This document shows positions 16,402 to 25,890 of a stretch of 64,000 nt of DNA, one piece after another. The stretch comes from Roseitranquillus sediminis (GTDB lineage Bacteria > Pseudomonadota > Alphaproteobacteria > Rhodobacterales > Rhodobacteraceae): the NCBI RefSeq assembly GCF_016918935.1, contig NZ_JAFFOB010000005.1, positions 359,610 through 423,609 on the forward strand, read 5' to 3'. The notes under the pieces were generated by a model, which ran no database searches, had not been told where the DNA came from, and saw nothing but the letters and a program-made list of their open reading frames with translations. The position numbers and the translations under genes were made by a program. Positions within the stretch are counted from its first letter, which is position 1, and every line of letters begins with the position of its first letter.

Positions 16402-17202
16402 TCAGAGGCCGAAGCGCGCGTAGGAGGCCCGCTCCTCCACGGCACCGGCGAGCGCCTCCGTCAGGGTCATGCCGAGGCGGCCGAAGAGGCCGCGCCTGCG
16501 CTCGTAGACGCGAAAGCGCACGTCCTCGCCGTATTTCTCCTTCATCGTCGGGACTAGGTGCCCGATCGCGTCGATCAGCCCCTTCGACAGGGCCCCCCCG
16601 CCGACCCAGATCTGGCCGGTGAAGAGCTCGTCGTCCTCCTGCAGCTTGCTGCCGCGACGGTCACGCACCTGCGCGATGAAGCTCTCGTGGATCTGCTCCT
16701 GCAGCTCCCTGAGGCGGGCGACGTCATCGGGCTTCTCGGGGCGGAACGGGTCGAGCATGCTCTTGGAGCGGCCCGACGTGTAGACGCGGCGCTCGACGCC
16801 ATGCCTCTCGATGAAGTCGCTGAAGCCGAAGCCGGCGGAGATCACGCCGATCGAACCGACGATCGAGTTGTCATCCGCCCAGATCTCGTCGGCGGCGGTG
16901 GCCAGCCAGTACCCGCCCGACGCGGCGACGTCCTCGATGAAGGCGAAGACCGGCACCTGGCGCTCCTTCGCCAGCCGACGGATGCGGGCGGCGATCAGCG
17001 ACGACTGGGTCGGCGAGCCGCCGGGGGAGTTGATCACCAAAGCCACGGCCCGCGGGCGGCCCCGACGGAACGCCCTCTCGATTAGCGGCGCGACGTTGGC
17101 GTCGTTCAGCCCCGGCGCCCGGCCCCCGGACACGATCATGCCGTGAAGCCTCACGACCGCGACCGCAGGCCGAGCCTTCACGAAGGGGATGAACCGTTTC
17201 AT
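16402..17202 (-). CDS. S49 family peptidase (SppA/SohB-like)
   Basis: 266 aa from the ATG at 17202 (MKRFIPFVKARP). A Ser-Lys dyad protease of the signal-peptide-peptidase family: the nucleophile is Ser95 in DVAASGGYW and the general base Lys147 in GRSKSMLDPF. INSPGGSPTQS (about 58-68) forms the oxyanion region. It is half the length of E. coli SppA, so it is the single-domain form that assembles as a larger ring. There is no clear transmembrane helix at the N-terminus, only a weakly hydrophobic segment. It likely degrades membrane-released signal peptides or short peptides. Confidence 0.9.
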   Translation of the reverse strand: MKRFIPFVKARPAVAVVRLHGMIVSGGRAPGLNDANVAPLIERAFRRGRPRAVALVINSPGGSPTQSSLIAARIRRLAKERQVPVFAFIEDVAASGGYWLATAADEIWADDNSIVGSIGVISAGFGFSDFIERHGVERRVYTSGRSKSMLDPFRPEKPDDVARLRELQEQIHESFIAQVRDRRGSKLQEDDELFTGQIWVGGGALSKGLIDAIGHLVPTMKEKYGEDVRFRVYERRRGLFGRLGMTLTEALAGAVEERASYARFGL

Positions 17203-17245
17203 GGCAGGACAGATAGACCGCCCTCGAAGGAGCAACAAGGCGAGG

Positions 17246-18007
17246 TCAGTTGCGGATGCGCCAGCCGGTGCGGAAGATCCACCATATCGCGGCGAGGCAG
17301 AGCGTCATGAACCCGAGGATCGCCAGCAGGCTCAGCGCGACCGGCACGTCCGCCTGTTCGAAGAACGCCCAGCGGAAGCCCGAGATCAGGTAGACGACCG
17401 GGTTGAAGAGGGTGACCGTCTGCCAGGCGGGCGGCAGCATGGAGATCGAGTAGAACGACCCGCCGAGGAAAACGAGCGGCGTCACCACGAGAAGCGGAAC
17501 CAGCTGCAGCTGCTCGAAGTTGCGAGCCCAGATGCCGATGATGAAGCCCAGCAGCGCGAACGAGACGCAGGTGAGCACAAGGAACGACAGCATCCAGACC
17601 GGGTGCAGGATCCTCAGCTCGACGAAGAAGAACGCCGTGCCGAGGATGATGAGCCCGATCACCAGGCTCTTCGTCGCGGCCGCGCCGACATAGCCCGCCA
17701 CGATCTCGAGAAAGTTCACCGGGGCCGAGAGCAGCTCGTAGATCGTGCCGATGAACTTCGGAAAGTAGATCCCGAACGAGGCGTTCGAGATCGACTGCGT
17801 GACCACCGTCAGCATGATTAGGCCCGGCACGATGAAGGCGCCATACGCCACGCCCTCGACCTGATCGATGCGGCTGCCGATCGCCGCGCCGAAGACGACG
17901 AAGTAGAGCGAAGTTGAAATGACCGGAGAGATCAGGCTCTGCAGCAGCGTGCGGAAGAACCGGGTCATCTCGTAGACGTAGATCGCGCGGACCGCCTGCC
18001 AGTTCAT
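17246..18007 (-). CDS. ABC-2 type transporter permease
   Basis: 253 aa, six predicted membrane helices. The N-terminus ([20 protein letters not shown]) and the later [19 protein letters not shown] segment are typical of the ABC-2 / NodJ-DrrB permease family, usually exporters of drugs, lipids or polysaccharide. The start ATG at 18007 overlaps the ATPase stop (ATGA), so the two are a matched pair. The substrate cannot be told from sequence. Confidence 0.9.
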   Translation of the reverse strand: MNWQAVRAIYVYEMTRFFRTLLQSLISPVISTSLYFVVFGAAIGSRIDQVEGVAYGAFIVPGLIMLTVVTQSISNASFGIYFPKFIGTIYELLSAPVNFLEIVAGYVGAAATKSLVIGLIILGTAFFFVELRILHPVWMLSFLVLTCVSFALLGFIIGIWARNFEQLQLVPLLVVTPLVFLGGSFYSISMLPPAWQTVTLFNPVVYLISGFRWAFFEQADVPVALSLLAILGFMTLCLAAIWWIFRTGWRIRN

Positions 18008-18930
18008 TGCCCGTCCCTCACCAGGTCGACGAAGATCTCCTCGAGGCTCGACTGGCTCGTCTGCACGTCGCGCAGCCTCAGGCCCGCCGCCGTCAGGTCC
18101 GAGAAGAGCCGGGCGATCCCCGTCCGCTCGGCCGACGTGTCGTAGGTGTAAATCAGCGCCCCCCCCTCGTCGGAGCGTTGCAGCTTGTAGCCCGAGAGGC
18201 TGTCGGGCACGGCCGCGATGGGCTCGTGCAGGTCGAGCCGCATCTCCTTGCGCCCGAGGCGACGCATCAGCGAATCCTTCTCCTCCACGAGCAGGATCTC
18301 GCCCCGCGCGATGACGCCGATCCGGTCGGCGATCGCCTCGGCCTCCTCGATGTAGTGCGTCGTCAGGATGATGGTGACGCCGTCTGCCTGCAGCCGCCGC
18401 ACCGTCTCCCACATGTCGCGCCTGAAGTCGACGTCGACGCCCGCCGTCGGCTCGTCGAGGAACAGCACCCGCGGCTCGTGGGCGAGCGCCTTGGCGATCA
18501 GCACCCGCCGCTTCATGCCGCCCGAAAGCTCGACGGTCTTGCTGTCGCGCTTGTCCCAGAGGCTGAGCTGGCGCAGCACCGATTCGACGTGCGCGTCGTC
18601 GCGGCGCCGACCGAAGAGGCCGCGGCTGAAGCGGACGGTGTTGATGACCTTTTCGAACGGCTCGAGGTTGATCTCCTGTGGCACCAGGCCGATCAACTGC
18701 CGCGCCGCGCGATAGTCGCGGACCACATCGTGGCCGGCGACCTCGACGCTGCCCGACGTGGGCGTGGTGATGCCGCAGATCGTCGAGATCAGCGTCGTCT
18801 TGCCGGCGCCGTTGGGGCCGAGCAGGGCCAGGATCTCGCCCTGCCGGATCCCGAGCGACACGCTCTTGAGCGCTCGGAAGCCTCCGGCATAGGTCTTGTC
18901 GAGATCGCGGACAGATACGATGTCGGGCAT
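18004..18930 (-). CDS. ABC-2 type transporter ATP-binding protein
   Basis: 308 aa from the ATG at 18930 ([14 protein letters not shown]). Walker A is GPNGAGKTT (about residues 38-46), the signature LSGGMKRR (about 137-144), Walker [13 protein letters not shown] (about 157-168), and the switch His lies in ILTTHY. A C-terminal extension of about 80 residues is typical of the NodI/DrrA branch. The frame continues upstream to 19440 but that part reads antisense to the divergent ABC gene and is rejected. Powers the permease encoded immediately downstream. Confidence 0.93.
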   Translation of the reverse strand: MPDIVSVRDLDKTYAGGFRALKSVSLGIRQGEILALLGPNGAGKTTLISTICGITTPTSGSVEVAGHDVVRDYRAARQLIGLVPQEINLEPFEKVINTVRFSRGLFGRRRDDAHVESVLRQLSLWDKRDSKTVELSGGMKRRVLIAKALAHEPRVLFLDEPTAGVDVDFRRDMWETVRRLQADGVTIILTTHYIEEAEAIADRIGVIARGEILLVEEKDSLMRRLGRKEMRLDLHEPIAAVPDSLSGYKLQRSDEGGALIYTYDTSAERTGIARLFSDLTAAGLRLRDVQTSQSSLEEIFVDLVRDGQ

Positions 18931-19104
18931 GAGCCCCTCCTCCCTCGGCCGCGATCTAGCGCAACTGCTGCGCGCGCGACAGCCCCGCCCGAATGGCGCA
19001 CCAGCGCGATCATCCTCGCACACCCGCCACCATAGCGCGCAACGGCAGCGGGTTCCGCGGCGGCACCTCGTCCTGCGAGGGTCAAAAGCCTTGCGGAAAG
19101 GGAA

Positions 19105-20250
19105 ATGATGCTGTTGCCTCCTGACCTGGGACGTGCAGCGGGGGAAGGTTTGGCGAAGGCGAGCGCACGAGACGACTTCGTTGTCTTCGAACGGGTTCAG
19201 AAAAGCTACGACGGCGAGACGCTGGTCGTGAAGGACCTGAACCTCTCGATCGCGACCGGCGAATTCCTGACGATGCTCGGCCCTTCCGGATCGGGCAAGA
19301 CCACCTGCCTGATGATGCTCGCAGGGTTCGAGACGGCTACGCACGGAGAGATCAGGCTCGACGGCCGGCCGATCAACAACATCCCGCCGCACAAGCGCGG
19401 TATCGGGATGGTCTTCCAGAACTACGCTCTCTTCCCGCACATGACGGTGGCGGAGAACCTCGCCTTCCCGCTCGAGGTCCGCAAGATCGGCAAAACGGAG
19501 CGCGAGCAGAAGATCGCGCGCGCCCTCGACCGGGTCCGTATGAGCGACTTCGGCAACCGCCGCCCGGCGCAGCTATCGGGTGGACAGCAGCAGCGGATCG
19601 CGCTGGCGCGGGCGCTGGTCTTCGAGCCCGAGCTCGTGCTGATGGACGAGCCCCTGGGCGCCCTCGACAAGCAGTTGCGCGAGAGCCTGCAGTTCGAGAT
19701 CACGAACCTCGCGCACGAGCTCGGAATCACGGTCGTCTACGTCACCCACGACCAGACCGAGGCGCTGACGATGTCGGACCGGGTCGCCGTGTTCGAGGAC
19801 GGGCGCATCCAGCAGCTCGCGACCCCGGACGAGCTCTACGAACGTCCGAGGAACAGCTTCGTGGCGCAGTTCATCGGCGAGAACAACACGCTCCTGGGTG
19901 AGGTCGCCGAGATCCGAGACGGCGTCGCAGTGGTCCGGCTCGACACCGGGGCGCTGATCGACACCAAGCCCGTCAACGTCAGCCGGGTGGGCGAGCGGAC
20001 GCGGGTTTCGATCCGCCCCGAGCGGGTGGAGACCAATCCCGAGCGGCTGAGCCCGGGCACCCACACGCTCGAGGCCGAGGTGCTCGAATTCATCTACATG
20101 GGCGACATCTACCGTACGCGCCTCAGGGTTGCGGGCAACGACAACTTCATCATCAAGACGCGCAACGCGCCGGACCAGCGCCGGCTGCAGCCCGGCGAGC
20201 GGATCGAGATAGGCTGGCTGCCGCAGGATTGCCGCGCGCTCGATGCGTGA
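19105..20250 (+). CDS. potA: Spermidine/putrescine-type ABC importer ATPase
   Basis: 381 aa. Walker A is GPSGSGKTT (about residues 59-67), Q-loop in [10 protein letters not shown], signature LSGGQQQR (about 155-162), Walker [13 protein letters not shown] (about 174-185), switch His in YVTHDQTEA. The C-terminal third is a TOBE-type regulatory domain. The N-terminal 25 residues before DDFVVFERV are extra and poorly conserved; the ATG pair at 19105 has an AGGGA ribosome site. First gene of a six-gene operon with a binding protein and two permeases, all of the polyamine/opine-type (MOI) family. The exact substrate is uncertain. Confidence 0.9.
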   Translation: MMLLPPDLGRAAGEGLAKASARDDFVVFERVQKSYDGETLVVKDLNLSIATGEFLTMLGPSGSGKTTCLMMLAGFETATHGEIRLDGRPINNIPPHKRGIGMVFQNYALFPHMTVAENLAFPLEVRKIGKTEREQKIARALDRVRMSDFGNRRPAQLSGGQQQRIALARALVFEPELVLMDEPLGALDKQLRESLQFEITNLAHELGITVVYVTHDQTEALTMSDRVAVFEDGRIQQLATPDELYERPRNSFVAQFIGENNTLLGEVAEIRDGVAVVRLDTGALIDTKPVNVSRVGERTRVSIRPERVETNPERLSPGTHTLEAEVLEFIYMGDIYRTRLRVAGNDNFIIKTRNAPDQRRLQPGERIEIGWLPQDCRALDA

Positions 20251-20325
20251 CAGCAGCTCCGCCCGGCGCGCCCGACGTCGACGCGAGCGGAATCAAGACG
20301 GGCAAAGAACAACAAGGAGATCAGA

Positions 20326-21462
20326 ATGAAGCTCAAACCGTTTCTGCTGGCCGGAGCCGCGTCGTTCGCGATCCTTCCGGCCGCCATCGCGCAGGAGGCC
20401 GCCGAGCTGCCGCCGTGCGAGAACTGCTCTGACAGCATGACGATCATGTCCTGGGGCGGCGCCTACCAGACCAGCCAGCAGAAGGCCTACACCGAGCCTT
20501 ATGCCGAGGCGACGGGCATCAGCGTCACCTGGGACGAGAGCTCGAACGAAGCGACCGCCAAGATGCGCGCCGCCGCCGAGGCGGGCAACATGCCCTACGA
20601 CCTCGTGGACGTGGAGGGTCCGGACAGCCAGCGCCTCTGCGACGAAGGTCTGGCCATGGAAGTCGACCACGACGAGCTGCTGGCGCCGGGCAACGACGGC
20701 TCGACCCCGACCGAGGATTTCGGCGACGCCATCATCAACGAATGCTTCATCCCGCAAATCGTCTTCTCGACGACCTTCGGCTACCGCACCGACATCGAGG
20801 AGTGGGAGGGCCGCGAGCCCGAGAGCGTCTGCGCCATCTTCGACACCGAGCAGTTCCCCGGCAAGCGCGGCCTGGAACAGCGGGTGAAGAAGAACCTCGA
20901 ATGGGCGCTCCTCTGCGACGGCGTGTCGAAGGACGAGCTCTACGATGTGCTCGAGACCGAGGAGGGCGTCGAGCGGGCGCTGGCCAAGCTCGACACGATC
21001 AAGGACGACGTGATCTGGTGGTCCGCCGGCGCCGAGACGCCGCAGCTCCTCGCCGACGGCGAAATCGTCATGGGCTCCACCTACAACGGCCGCCTGTTCT
21101 CGGTGATCGCCGAGCAGGACCAGCCGGTCGACATGCTGTGGGACTGGCAAGTGTTCGACTATGACGGCTGGGTGATCCCGGCGGACCTGCCGGAGGAGCG
21201 GCTGAACCGGGTGAAGCACTTCGTCCGCTGGGCCACCGACACCCAGCGCCTCGGCGATCAGGCCAAGTACATCGCCTACGGCCCGGCCCGCGCCTCATCG
21301 CAGCCGCTCGTGTCGACCCACGCCGAGCTCGGGATCGAGATGGGGCCGCACATGCCCACAAACCCCGAGAACATGGGCAACTACCTGGTGAACGACTTCA
21401 TCTGGTGGGCTGACAACCAGGACGACCTGGAGACGCGCTTCCAGGCTTGGCTGGCCAACTGA
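20326..21462 (+). CDS. Periplasmic polyamine-type substrate-binding protein
   Basis: 378 aa. A signal peptide (about residues 1-22, cleavage after AIA) is followed by a mature domain of the PotD/PotF kind. MTIMSWGGAYQTSQQKAYTE (about 41-60) is the typical first strand and helix. PYDLVDVEG (about 89-97) and YNGRLFSV (about 254-261) are later fold signatures. The mature N-terminus has a Cys pair (CENC) that may form a disulfide. AAGGAG precedes the ATG. Likely ligand: a polyamine or similar cationic amine, by family only. A strong hairpin follows the stop. Confidence 0.9.
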   Translation: MKLKPFLLAGAASFAILPAAIAQEAAELPPCENCSDSMTIMSWGGAYQTSQQKAYTEPYAEATGISVTWDESSNEATAKMRAAAEAGNMPYDLVDVEGPDSQRLCDEGLAMEVDHDELLAPGNDGSTPTEDFGDAIINECFIPQIVFSTTFGYRTDIEEWEGREPESVCAIFDTEQFPGKRGLEQRVKKNLEWALLCDGVSKDELYDVLETEEGVERALAKLDTIKDDVIWWSAGAETPQLLADGEIVMGSTYNGRLFSVIAEQDQPVDMLWDWQVFDYDGWVIPADLPEERLNRVKHFVRWATDTQRLGDQAKYIAYGPARASSQPLVSTHAELGIEMGPHMPTNPENMGNYLVNDFIWWADNQDDLETRFQAWLAN

Positions 21463-21468
21463 CGCAGC

Positions 21469-21495
21469 ATGGCGGGGCCTGCACTGCCCCGCCAT
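21469..21495 (+). terminator. Intra-operon hairpin after the binding-protein gene
   Basis: A perfect 10-bp stem, ATGGCGGGGC (21469-21478) and GCCCCGCCAT (21486-21495), with a 7-nt loop, starting 7 nt after the stop. No U-tract follows, so it is more likely an mRNA 3'-end stabiliser or partial attenuator that raises binding-protein level relative to the permeases than a full terminator. Confidence 0.65.
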
Positions 21496-21508
21496 CACCT
21501 CTAGGGAG

Positions 21509-21802
21509 ATGACGATGCCCAAGGGCTACTGGATCGCCAACATCACCGTGACGAATCCCGACGCCTACCGCGAGTACGTCGAGCGCGACACCGCGATCAT
21601 CGAGGGGTTCGGCGGGCGCTTTCTCGTGCGCGGCGGCGACGTGGCCGAGCGCGAGGGCGACGTGCTCGACCGTTTCGTGGTGATCGAATTCCCGGACCAC
21701 GAAGCCGCCCTCGCCTGCTGGAACTCAGCCGAGTACCAGGAGGTCGCAGAGATCCGCCGCGCCAACGCCGAGAGCCGCATCGTGGTGGTCGAGGGCCATT
21801 GA
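21509..21802 (+). CDS. DUF1330 family protein
   Basis: 97 aa, a small ferredoxin-like alpha/beta fold related to dimeric barrel proteins. GYWIANITVTNPDAYREYV (about residues 6-24) and RFVVIEFPDHEAALACW (about 54-70) are the family hallmarks. DUF1330 proteins have no established biochemical role. It is placed inside the polyamine-type transporter operon, between the binding protein and permeases, and its stop overlaps the next start (TGATG). AGGGAG precedes the ATG. Confidence 0.88.
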   Translation: MTMPKGYWIANITVTNPDAYREYVERDTAIIEGFGGRFLVRGGDVAEREGDVLDRFVVIEFPDHEAALACWNSAEYQEVAEIRRANAESRIVVVEGH

Positions 21803-22248
21803 TGGGCGGCGAGCGGCCCGACTGGATGGCGGAGGGGCGCGCGCGCGTCTCGACGTTCATTGTCGTGCCGGACGCGATGCGCGTCGTCCGCTTCGCGGAG
21901 GACGTGTTTCGGGCTCGGCTGCTGCATGCGCCTCTTCACCGCTCCGACGGCAGGCTCTGGAACGCGGAGCTCGCCATCGGCGACAGCACGATCCTGATTG
22001 GCGACGCGCCTGCCGGCATGACCCGCCCGGGCTTTCTCTACGTCCACGTGCCCGACGTCGACGCCACCTTCGCCGCTGCGGTCGCCGCAGGCGCCCGCCC
22101 GGTCCAGGAGCCGGGGGGCCGCTTCCACGGCGCGCGAGACGGCGGAGTCGAGGACGTCGCGGGCAATCTCTGGTGGATCGCCACCCAGGTCGAGGAAGTC
22201 GGTGACGAGGAGATCCTGCGACGCGCACGCCTCGAGGAAGGCGCATGA
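21802..22248 (+). CDS. VOC / glyoxalase-fold protein (PhnB-like)
   Basis: 148 aa from the ATG at 21802 (MGGERPDWMAEGRARVST). The vicinal-oxygen-chelate fold is indicated by two beta-alpha-beta-beta-beta halves: VVRFAEDVFRARLLH with LAIGDSTILIGDAP, then FLYVHVPDVDATFAAAVAAG with VEDVAGNLWWIATQ. The His-Gly replacement near DGGVEDVAGN means canonical metal ligands are not obvious. A role in metabolising or sensing the imported amine is possible from context only. It overlaps the next permease gene (ATGA). Confidence 0.8.
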   Translation: MGGERPDWMAEGRARVSTFIVVPDAMRVVRFAEDVFRARLLHAPLHRSDGRLWNAELAIGDSTILIGDAPAGMTRPGFLYVHVPDVDATFAAAVAAGARPVQEPGGRFHGARDGGVEDVAGNLWWIATQVEEVGDEEILRRARLEEGA

Positions 22249-23942
22249 CAGACGTCACCGACGCCACGACCGCCCGGCGCGGCCCGACGCCCGACGACGC
22301 GCTCCGAGTCGCCGACAGCCGGCGCGAGCCGATGCTCGCCGCCGACGGAACGCCCCTCAAGCGCAGCCTCGCCCGCGCCCTGCGCCGCGAGAAGCTGCGG
22401 GCGCTGATGCTGATCGCGCCGCTCCTCCTCTTCATTCTCGTGACCTTCATCGCGCCGATCGCCGACATGCTGTTCCGCTCGGTCGAAAATCAGATCGTCT
22501 CCGACACCCTGCCCCGCACGACCCGCGCGCTAGCGGACTGGGACGGGCAGGACCTGCCGCCCGAAGACGCCTTCGCCGCCATGGCCTACGATCTGACCGA
22601 AGCGGCGGAGCTGAAGGTCCACACACGCCTCGGCTCGCGGCTGAATTACGAGGCGCCCGGCATCTCGTCGCTCTTCCGCAAGTCGGGCCGCGGCACGGGC
22701 GACGCGGGCGAGGCGCTGGGGGAGCAGTTCGTGACGCTCGACCCCGCGTGGGAGAACCCGATGGTCTGGGCCGAGCTCATGGCCCCGCCGGACTGGCTCG
22801 AGGCGCGCGCGGCACACTATGCCGACGGCGGCGAGCCGGAGGGCCTGCCCGCATTCAAGCTGCGGGACGAGGCCGATACCATCCTGCCCGAGACCGCGAG
22901 CGTCTACGGCGGCTTCGCACGGATCACGCAATTCGAGGATGGGGATGATCCGGCCGAGGAGGATCCGTGGAGCCCGATCTACCTCGCGCTCCATCGCGAT
23001 CTCGCCGCCGACCCGCCGCTCGGTGACTGGTCGGGCCCGCACGCCGACCTGCTCGCGGCGGCCGCCGAGGCGGCGCCGGCGATGGAGACGGTGCCGCTCG
23101 TCCAGCAGTTCGAGGAGATCGACGAGGACTGGCTCGACCCCGACGTCTGGGCAACGATCAAGACCTTCTCGCCCCCCTACACGCCCGGTTACTTCCTCAA
23201 CGCCGTCGACATGCAGCAGACGCCAGACGGCGTCGAGCTGCGGCCCGAGACCCAGCGTATCTACGTCACGCTCTTCCTGCGCACGCTCGTGATGTCGCTC
23301 GCAATTACCGGCACTTGTCTGCTGCTCGGCTATCCGGTGGCGTGGCTCCTGGCGAACCTGCCCTCGGGCCGCGCCAACCTCCTGATGATCCTCGTCCTGC
23401 TTCCGTTCTGGACGTCGCTCCTCGTTCGGACGTCCGCGTGGAAGGTGCTGCTGCAGCAGCAGGGCGTCATCAACGACACGCTGGTCTGGATCGGCCTCAT
23501 CGCCGACGACAAGCGCCTCACGCTCATCAACAACCAGACCGGCACGATCATCGCGATGACCCACATCCTGCTGCCGTTCATGATTCTGCCGCTCTATTCG
23601 GTGATGAAGACGATCCCGCCATCGTACCTGCGCGCGGCAAAGTCGCTGGGCGCCACCGACTGGACCGCCTTCTGGCGCGTCTACTTTCCCCAGTCGGTGC
23701 CCGGCATCGGCGCAGGCTCGATCCTCGTCTTCATCCTCGCCATCGGCTACTACATCACGCCGGAGCTGGTGGGCGGCACGTCTGGCGTGTTCATCTCGAA
23801 CCGGATCGCCTATCACATCTCGTCGTCGCTGAACTGGGGGCTGGCGGCCGCGCTGGGGTCGATCCTGCTCTTCGCGGTGCTGATCCTCTACTGGGCCTAC
23901 GACCGCATGGTCGGCATCGACAACGTGAAGCTCGGCGGATGA
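22245..23942 (+). CDS. potB: ABC importer permease 1 (PotB-like) with large extracytoplasmic insertion
   Basis: 565 aa, about twice the usual 280-300 for PotB. An N-terminal cytoplasmic tail (1-50) and the first helix (about 52-76) are followed by about 260 hydrophilic, acidic residues (80-340) before the second helix begins near YVTLFLRTLVMSLAIT. The rest is a normal permease core with the EAA-loop SLGATDWTAFWRVYFP near 466. The insertion lies where the periplasmic loop between helices 1 and 2 would be. No domain is recognised in it. It is coupled to the VOC gene before and the second permease after. Confidence 0.9.
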   Translation: MTDVTDATTARRGPTPDDALRVADSRREPMLAADGTPLKRSLARALRREKLRALMLIAPLLLFILVTFIAPIADMLFRSVENQIVSDTLPRTTRALADWDGQDLPPEDAFAAMAYDLTEAAELKVHTRLGSRLNYEAPGISSLFRKSGRGTGDAGEALGEQFVTLDPAWENPMVWAELMAPPDWLEARAAHYADGGEPEGLPAFKLRDEADTILPETASVYGGFARITQFEDGDDPAEEDPWSPIYLALHRDLAADPPLGDWSGPHADLLAAAAEAAPAMETVPLVQQFEEIDEDWLDPDVWATIKTFSPPYTPGYFLNAVDMQQTPDGVELRPETQRIYVTLFLRTLVMSLAITGTCLLLGYPVAWLLANLPSGRANLLMILVLLPFWTSLLVRTSAWKVLLQQQGVINDTLVWIGLIADDKRLTLINNQTGTIIAMTHILLPFMILPLYSVMKTIPPSYLRAAKSLGATDWTAFWRVYFPQSVPGIGAGSILVFILAIGYYITPELVGGTSGVFISNRIAYHISSSLNWGLAAALGSILLFAVLILYWAYDRMVGIDNVKLGG

Positions 23943-24793
23943 GCGCGCTGCCGCCATACGCCTCGACCGGCCAACGGATCTGGCACTACGCCTTCCGCGT
24001 TATCTGCGGACTGATCTTCTTCTTCCTGATCGCGCCGATCCTCGTCATCATTCCGCTCAGCTTCAACGAACAGGACTTCTTCACCTTCACGCCCGAGATG
24101 CTGCGCCTCGACCCCGAAGGCTATTCGCTCGAGCACTACCGCGACTTCTTCACCAACTCCGACTGGCAGCAGGCGCTCAGAAACTCGGTACTGATCGCGC
24201 CGGCGGCGACGCTCCTCGCGGTGACCTTCGGCACCCTCGCCGCCATTGGGCTCAGCCAGCCGCACGTGCCAGGGCGGCGGGCGATCATGGCGATCCTGAT
24301 CTCGCCGATGATCGTGCCGCTCATCATCTCGGCAGCGGGAATGTACTTCTTCTACAGCCGGGTCGGCCTGCAGGGCACCTACCTCGGCGTGGTGCTGGCG
24401 CATGCGGCGCTGGGCATCCCCTTCGTCATCATCACGGTGACGGCGACACTGGTCGGGTTCGACCGCTCGCTGACACGCGCGGCGGCGTCGCTGGGGGCGG
24501 ACCCGGTGCGGACCTTCTTCAAGGTGCAGATGCCGCTGATCCTGCCGGGCGTGATCTCGGGCGGCCTCTTCGCCTTCATCACCTCGTTCGACGAGGTGGT
24601 GATCGTGCTCTTCGTCGGCTCGGCGGGGCAGAAGACGCTGCCCTGGCAGATGTTCATCGGCCTGCGCGAGCAGATCAGTCCGACGATCCTAGCCGTCGCG
24701 ACGATCCTCGTGGCGGTGTCGATCCTCTTGCTCGCCACAGTCGAGGTGCTGCGCCGCCGGTCCGAGCGCCTGCGCGGGATGAGCCCGAGCTGA
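23939..24793 (+). CDS. potC: ABC importer permease 2 (PotC-like)
   Basis: 284 aa, six predicted helices, normal length. The EAA loop is AAASLGADPVRTFFKVQMP (about residues 180-198), which contacts the PotA-like ATPase. FITSFDEVVIVLFV is the usual late segment of PotC. The ATG overlaps the previous stop (ATGA) and the gene ends the operon, converging on the DUF808 gene 7 bp away. Confidence 0.92.
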   Translation: MSALPPYASTGQRIWHYAFRVICGLIFFFLIAPILVIIPLSFNEQDFFTFTPEMLRLDPEGYSLEHYRDFFTNSDWQQALRNSVLIAPAATLLAVTFGTLAAIGLSQPHVPGRRAIMAILISPMIVPLIISAAGMYFFYSRVGLQGTYLGVVLAHAALGIPFVIITVTATLVGFDRSLTRAAASLGADPVRTFFKVQMPLILPGVISGGLFAFITSFDEVVIVLFVGSAGQKTLPWQMFIGLREQISPTILAVATILVAVSILLLATVEVLRRRSERLRGMSPS

Positions 24794-24800
24794 CGCGAAC

Positions 24801-25799
24801 TCAGTGCGCGCCGCCCGACGCCCTCGCCGGCGACAGGCGGTTCCAGAGCGGCGCGACGATGCGCCCGACGACCGGGATCAGCAACGCGCCGAGGATCAGC
24901 CCCACCACGCCCGAGCCTGCCGCCGTCACCAGCCAGCCGACGAAACCGGGGACCACCGGCGCGCGGTGCGCCACCCATTCCGATGCATCGTGCAGGACGT
25001 GCTCGATGCCGTCCACTCCGAACTCCTCCAGACCGTGGACGACGATGCCGCCGCCGACCCAGACCATCGCTGCCGTTCCGACCGCGGCCAACAGCTTGAG
25101 GAAGTGGGGCATGCCCACGACGAGGCCGCGTCCGATCCCGCGGGAGATCCGGCCCAGCAGATTTTTTGCGCGGCTGGCGGCCATCGCGACGCCGATGTCG
25201 TCGGCCTTCACGATCAGCGCGACCGCGCCGTAGACGACGAAGGTGACCCCGACGCCGACAATCGCCAGGACGGCCGCACGGCTCCAGAATCCGCCCTCCG
25301 GAATCGCGGAGAGCGTGATCGCCATGATCTCGGCCGAAAGGATGAAGTCGGTCTTGATGGCGCCCGCGACCTTCCGGTCCTCCAGCACCGAAGGGTCGGC
25401 CGGCTTCGGCACGACCTTGGCCTCATGCTCGTGCGCCTCGTGCGGGAAGAGTGCCTCATAGATCTTCTCGGTACCCTCATAGCTGAGGTACGCGCCCCCC
25501 AGCATGAGCAGCGGCGTGATCGCCCAGGGCGCAAGCACGCTCAGCGCCAGCGCCGCGGGCAGCAGGAAAAAGATCTTGTTCTTGAGCGAGCCGACCGCGA
25601 TCTTGCGAACAATGGGCAGTTCGCGGGCGGCGGCGAAGCCCACGACGTAGCGCGGCGCAACGGCCGCGTCGTCGATCAGCACGCCCGCCGACTTCACGCC
25701 CGCCCTGGCCGCCTGTCCGGCAACGTCGTCCACCGAGGCAGCGGCCACCTTGGCCAGGCCCGCCACGTCGTCCAGCAGCGCAAGAAGTCCTGTGCTCAC
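24801..25799 (-). CDS. DUF808 (YedI-like) inner-membrane protein
   Basis: 332 aa with about seven or eight hydrophobic segments. The N-terminus LLALLDDVAGLAKVAAASVDD and the VAPRYVVGFAAARELPIV and SLKNKIFFLLPAALALS segments are characteristic of DUF808, whose function is unknown. There is a His/Glu-rich cytoplasmic loop (FPHEAHEHEAKVV, about 113-125). Convergent with the transporter operon and read away from the potassium channel gene lying downstream on the same strand. Confidence 0.9.
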   Translation of the reverse strand: MSTGLLALLDDVAGLAKVAAASVDDVAGQAARAGVKSAGVLIDDAAVAPRYVVGFAAARELPIVRKIAVGSLKNKIFFLLPAALALSVLAPWAITPLLMLGGAYLSYEGTEKIYEALFPHEAHEHEAKVVPKPADPSVLEDRKVAGAIKTDFILSAEIMAITLSAIPEGGFWSRAAVLAIVGVGVTFVVYGAVALIVKADDIGVAMAASRAKNLLGRISRGIGRGLVVGMPHFLKLLAAVGTAAMVWVGGGIVVHGLEEFGVDGIEHVLHDASEWVAHRAPVVPGFVGWLVTAAGSGVVGLILGALLIPVVGRIVAPLWNRLSPARASGGAH

Positions 25800-25890
25800 C
25801 CGATGCTCCCCTCAGTCCCGTTGCGCCCGTTCCGCATGCCGGCGTGGCGCAGGAACCCGCGTCGGCGCCGCAAGGTTTCACCCGCCGCGC

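Noticed and set aside
18931..19440. Upstream extension of the ABC-2 ATPase frame
   Set aside because: Covers the divergent promoter gap and the start of the next gene; the ATPase starts at MPDIVSV.
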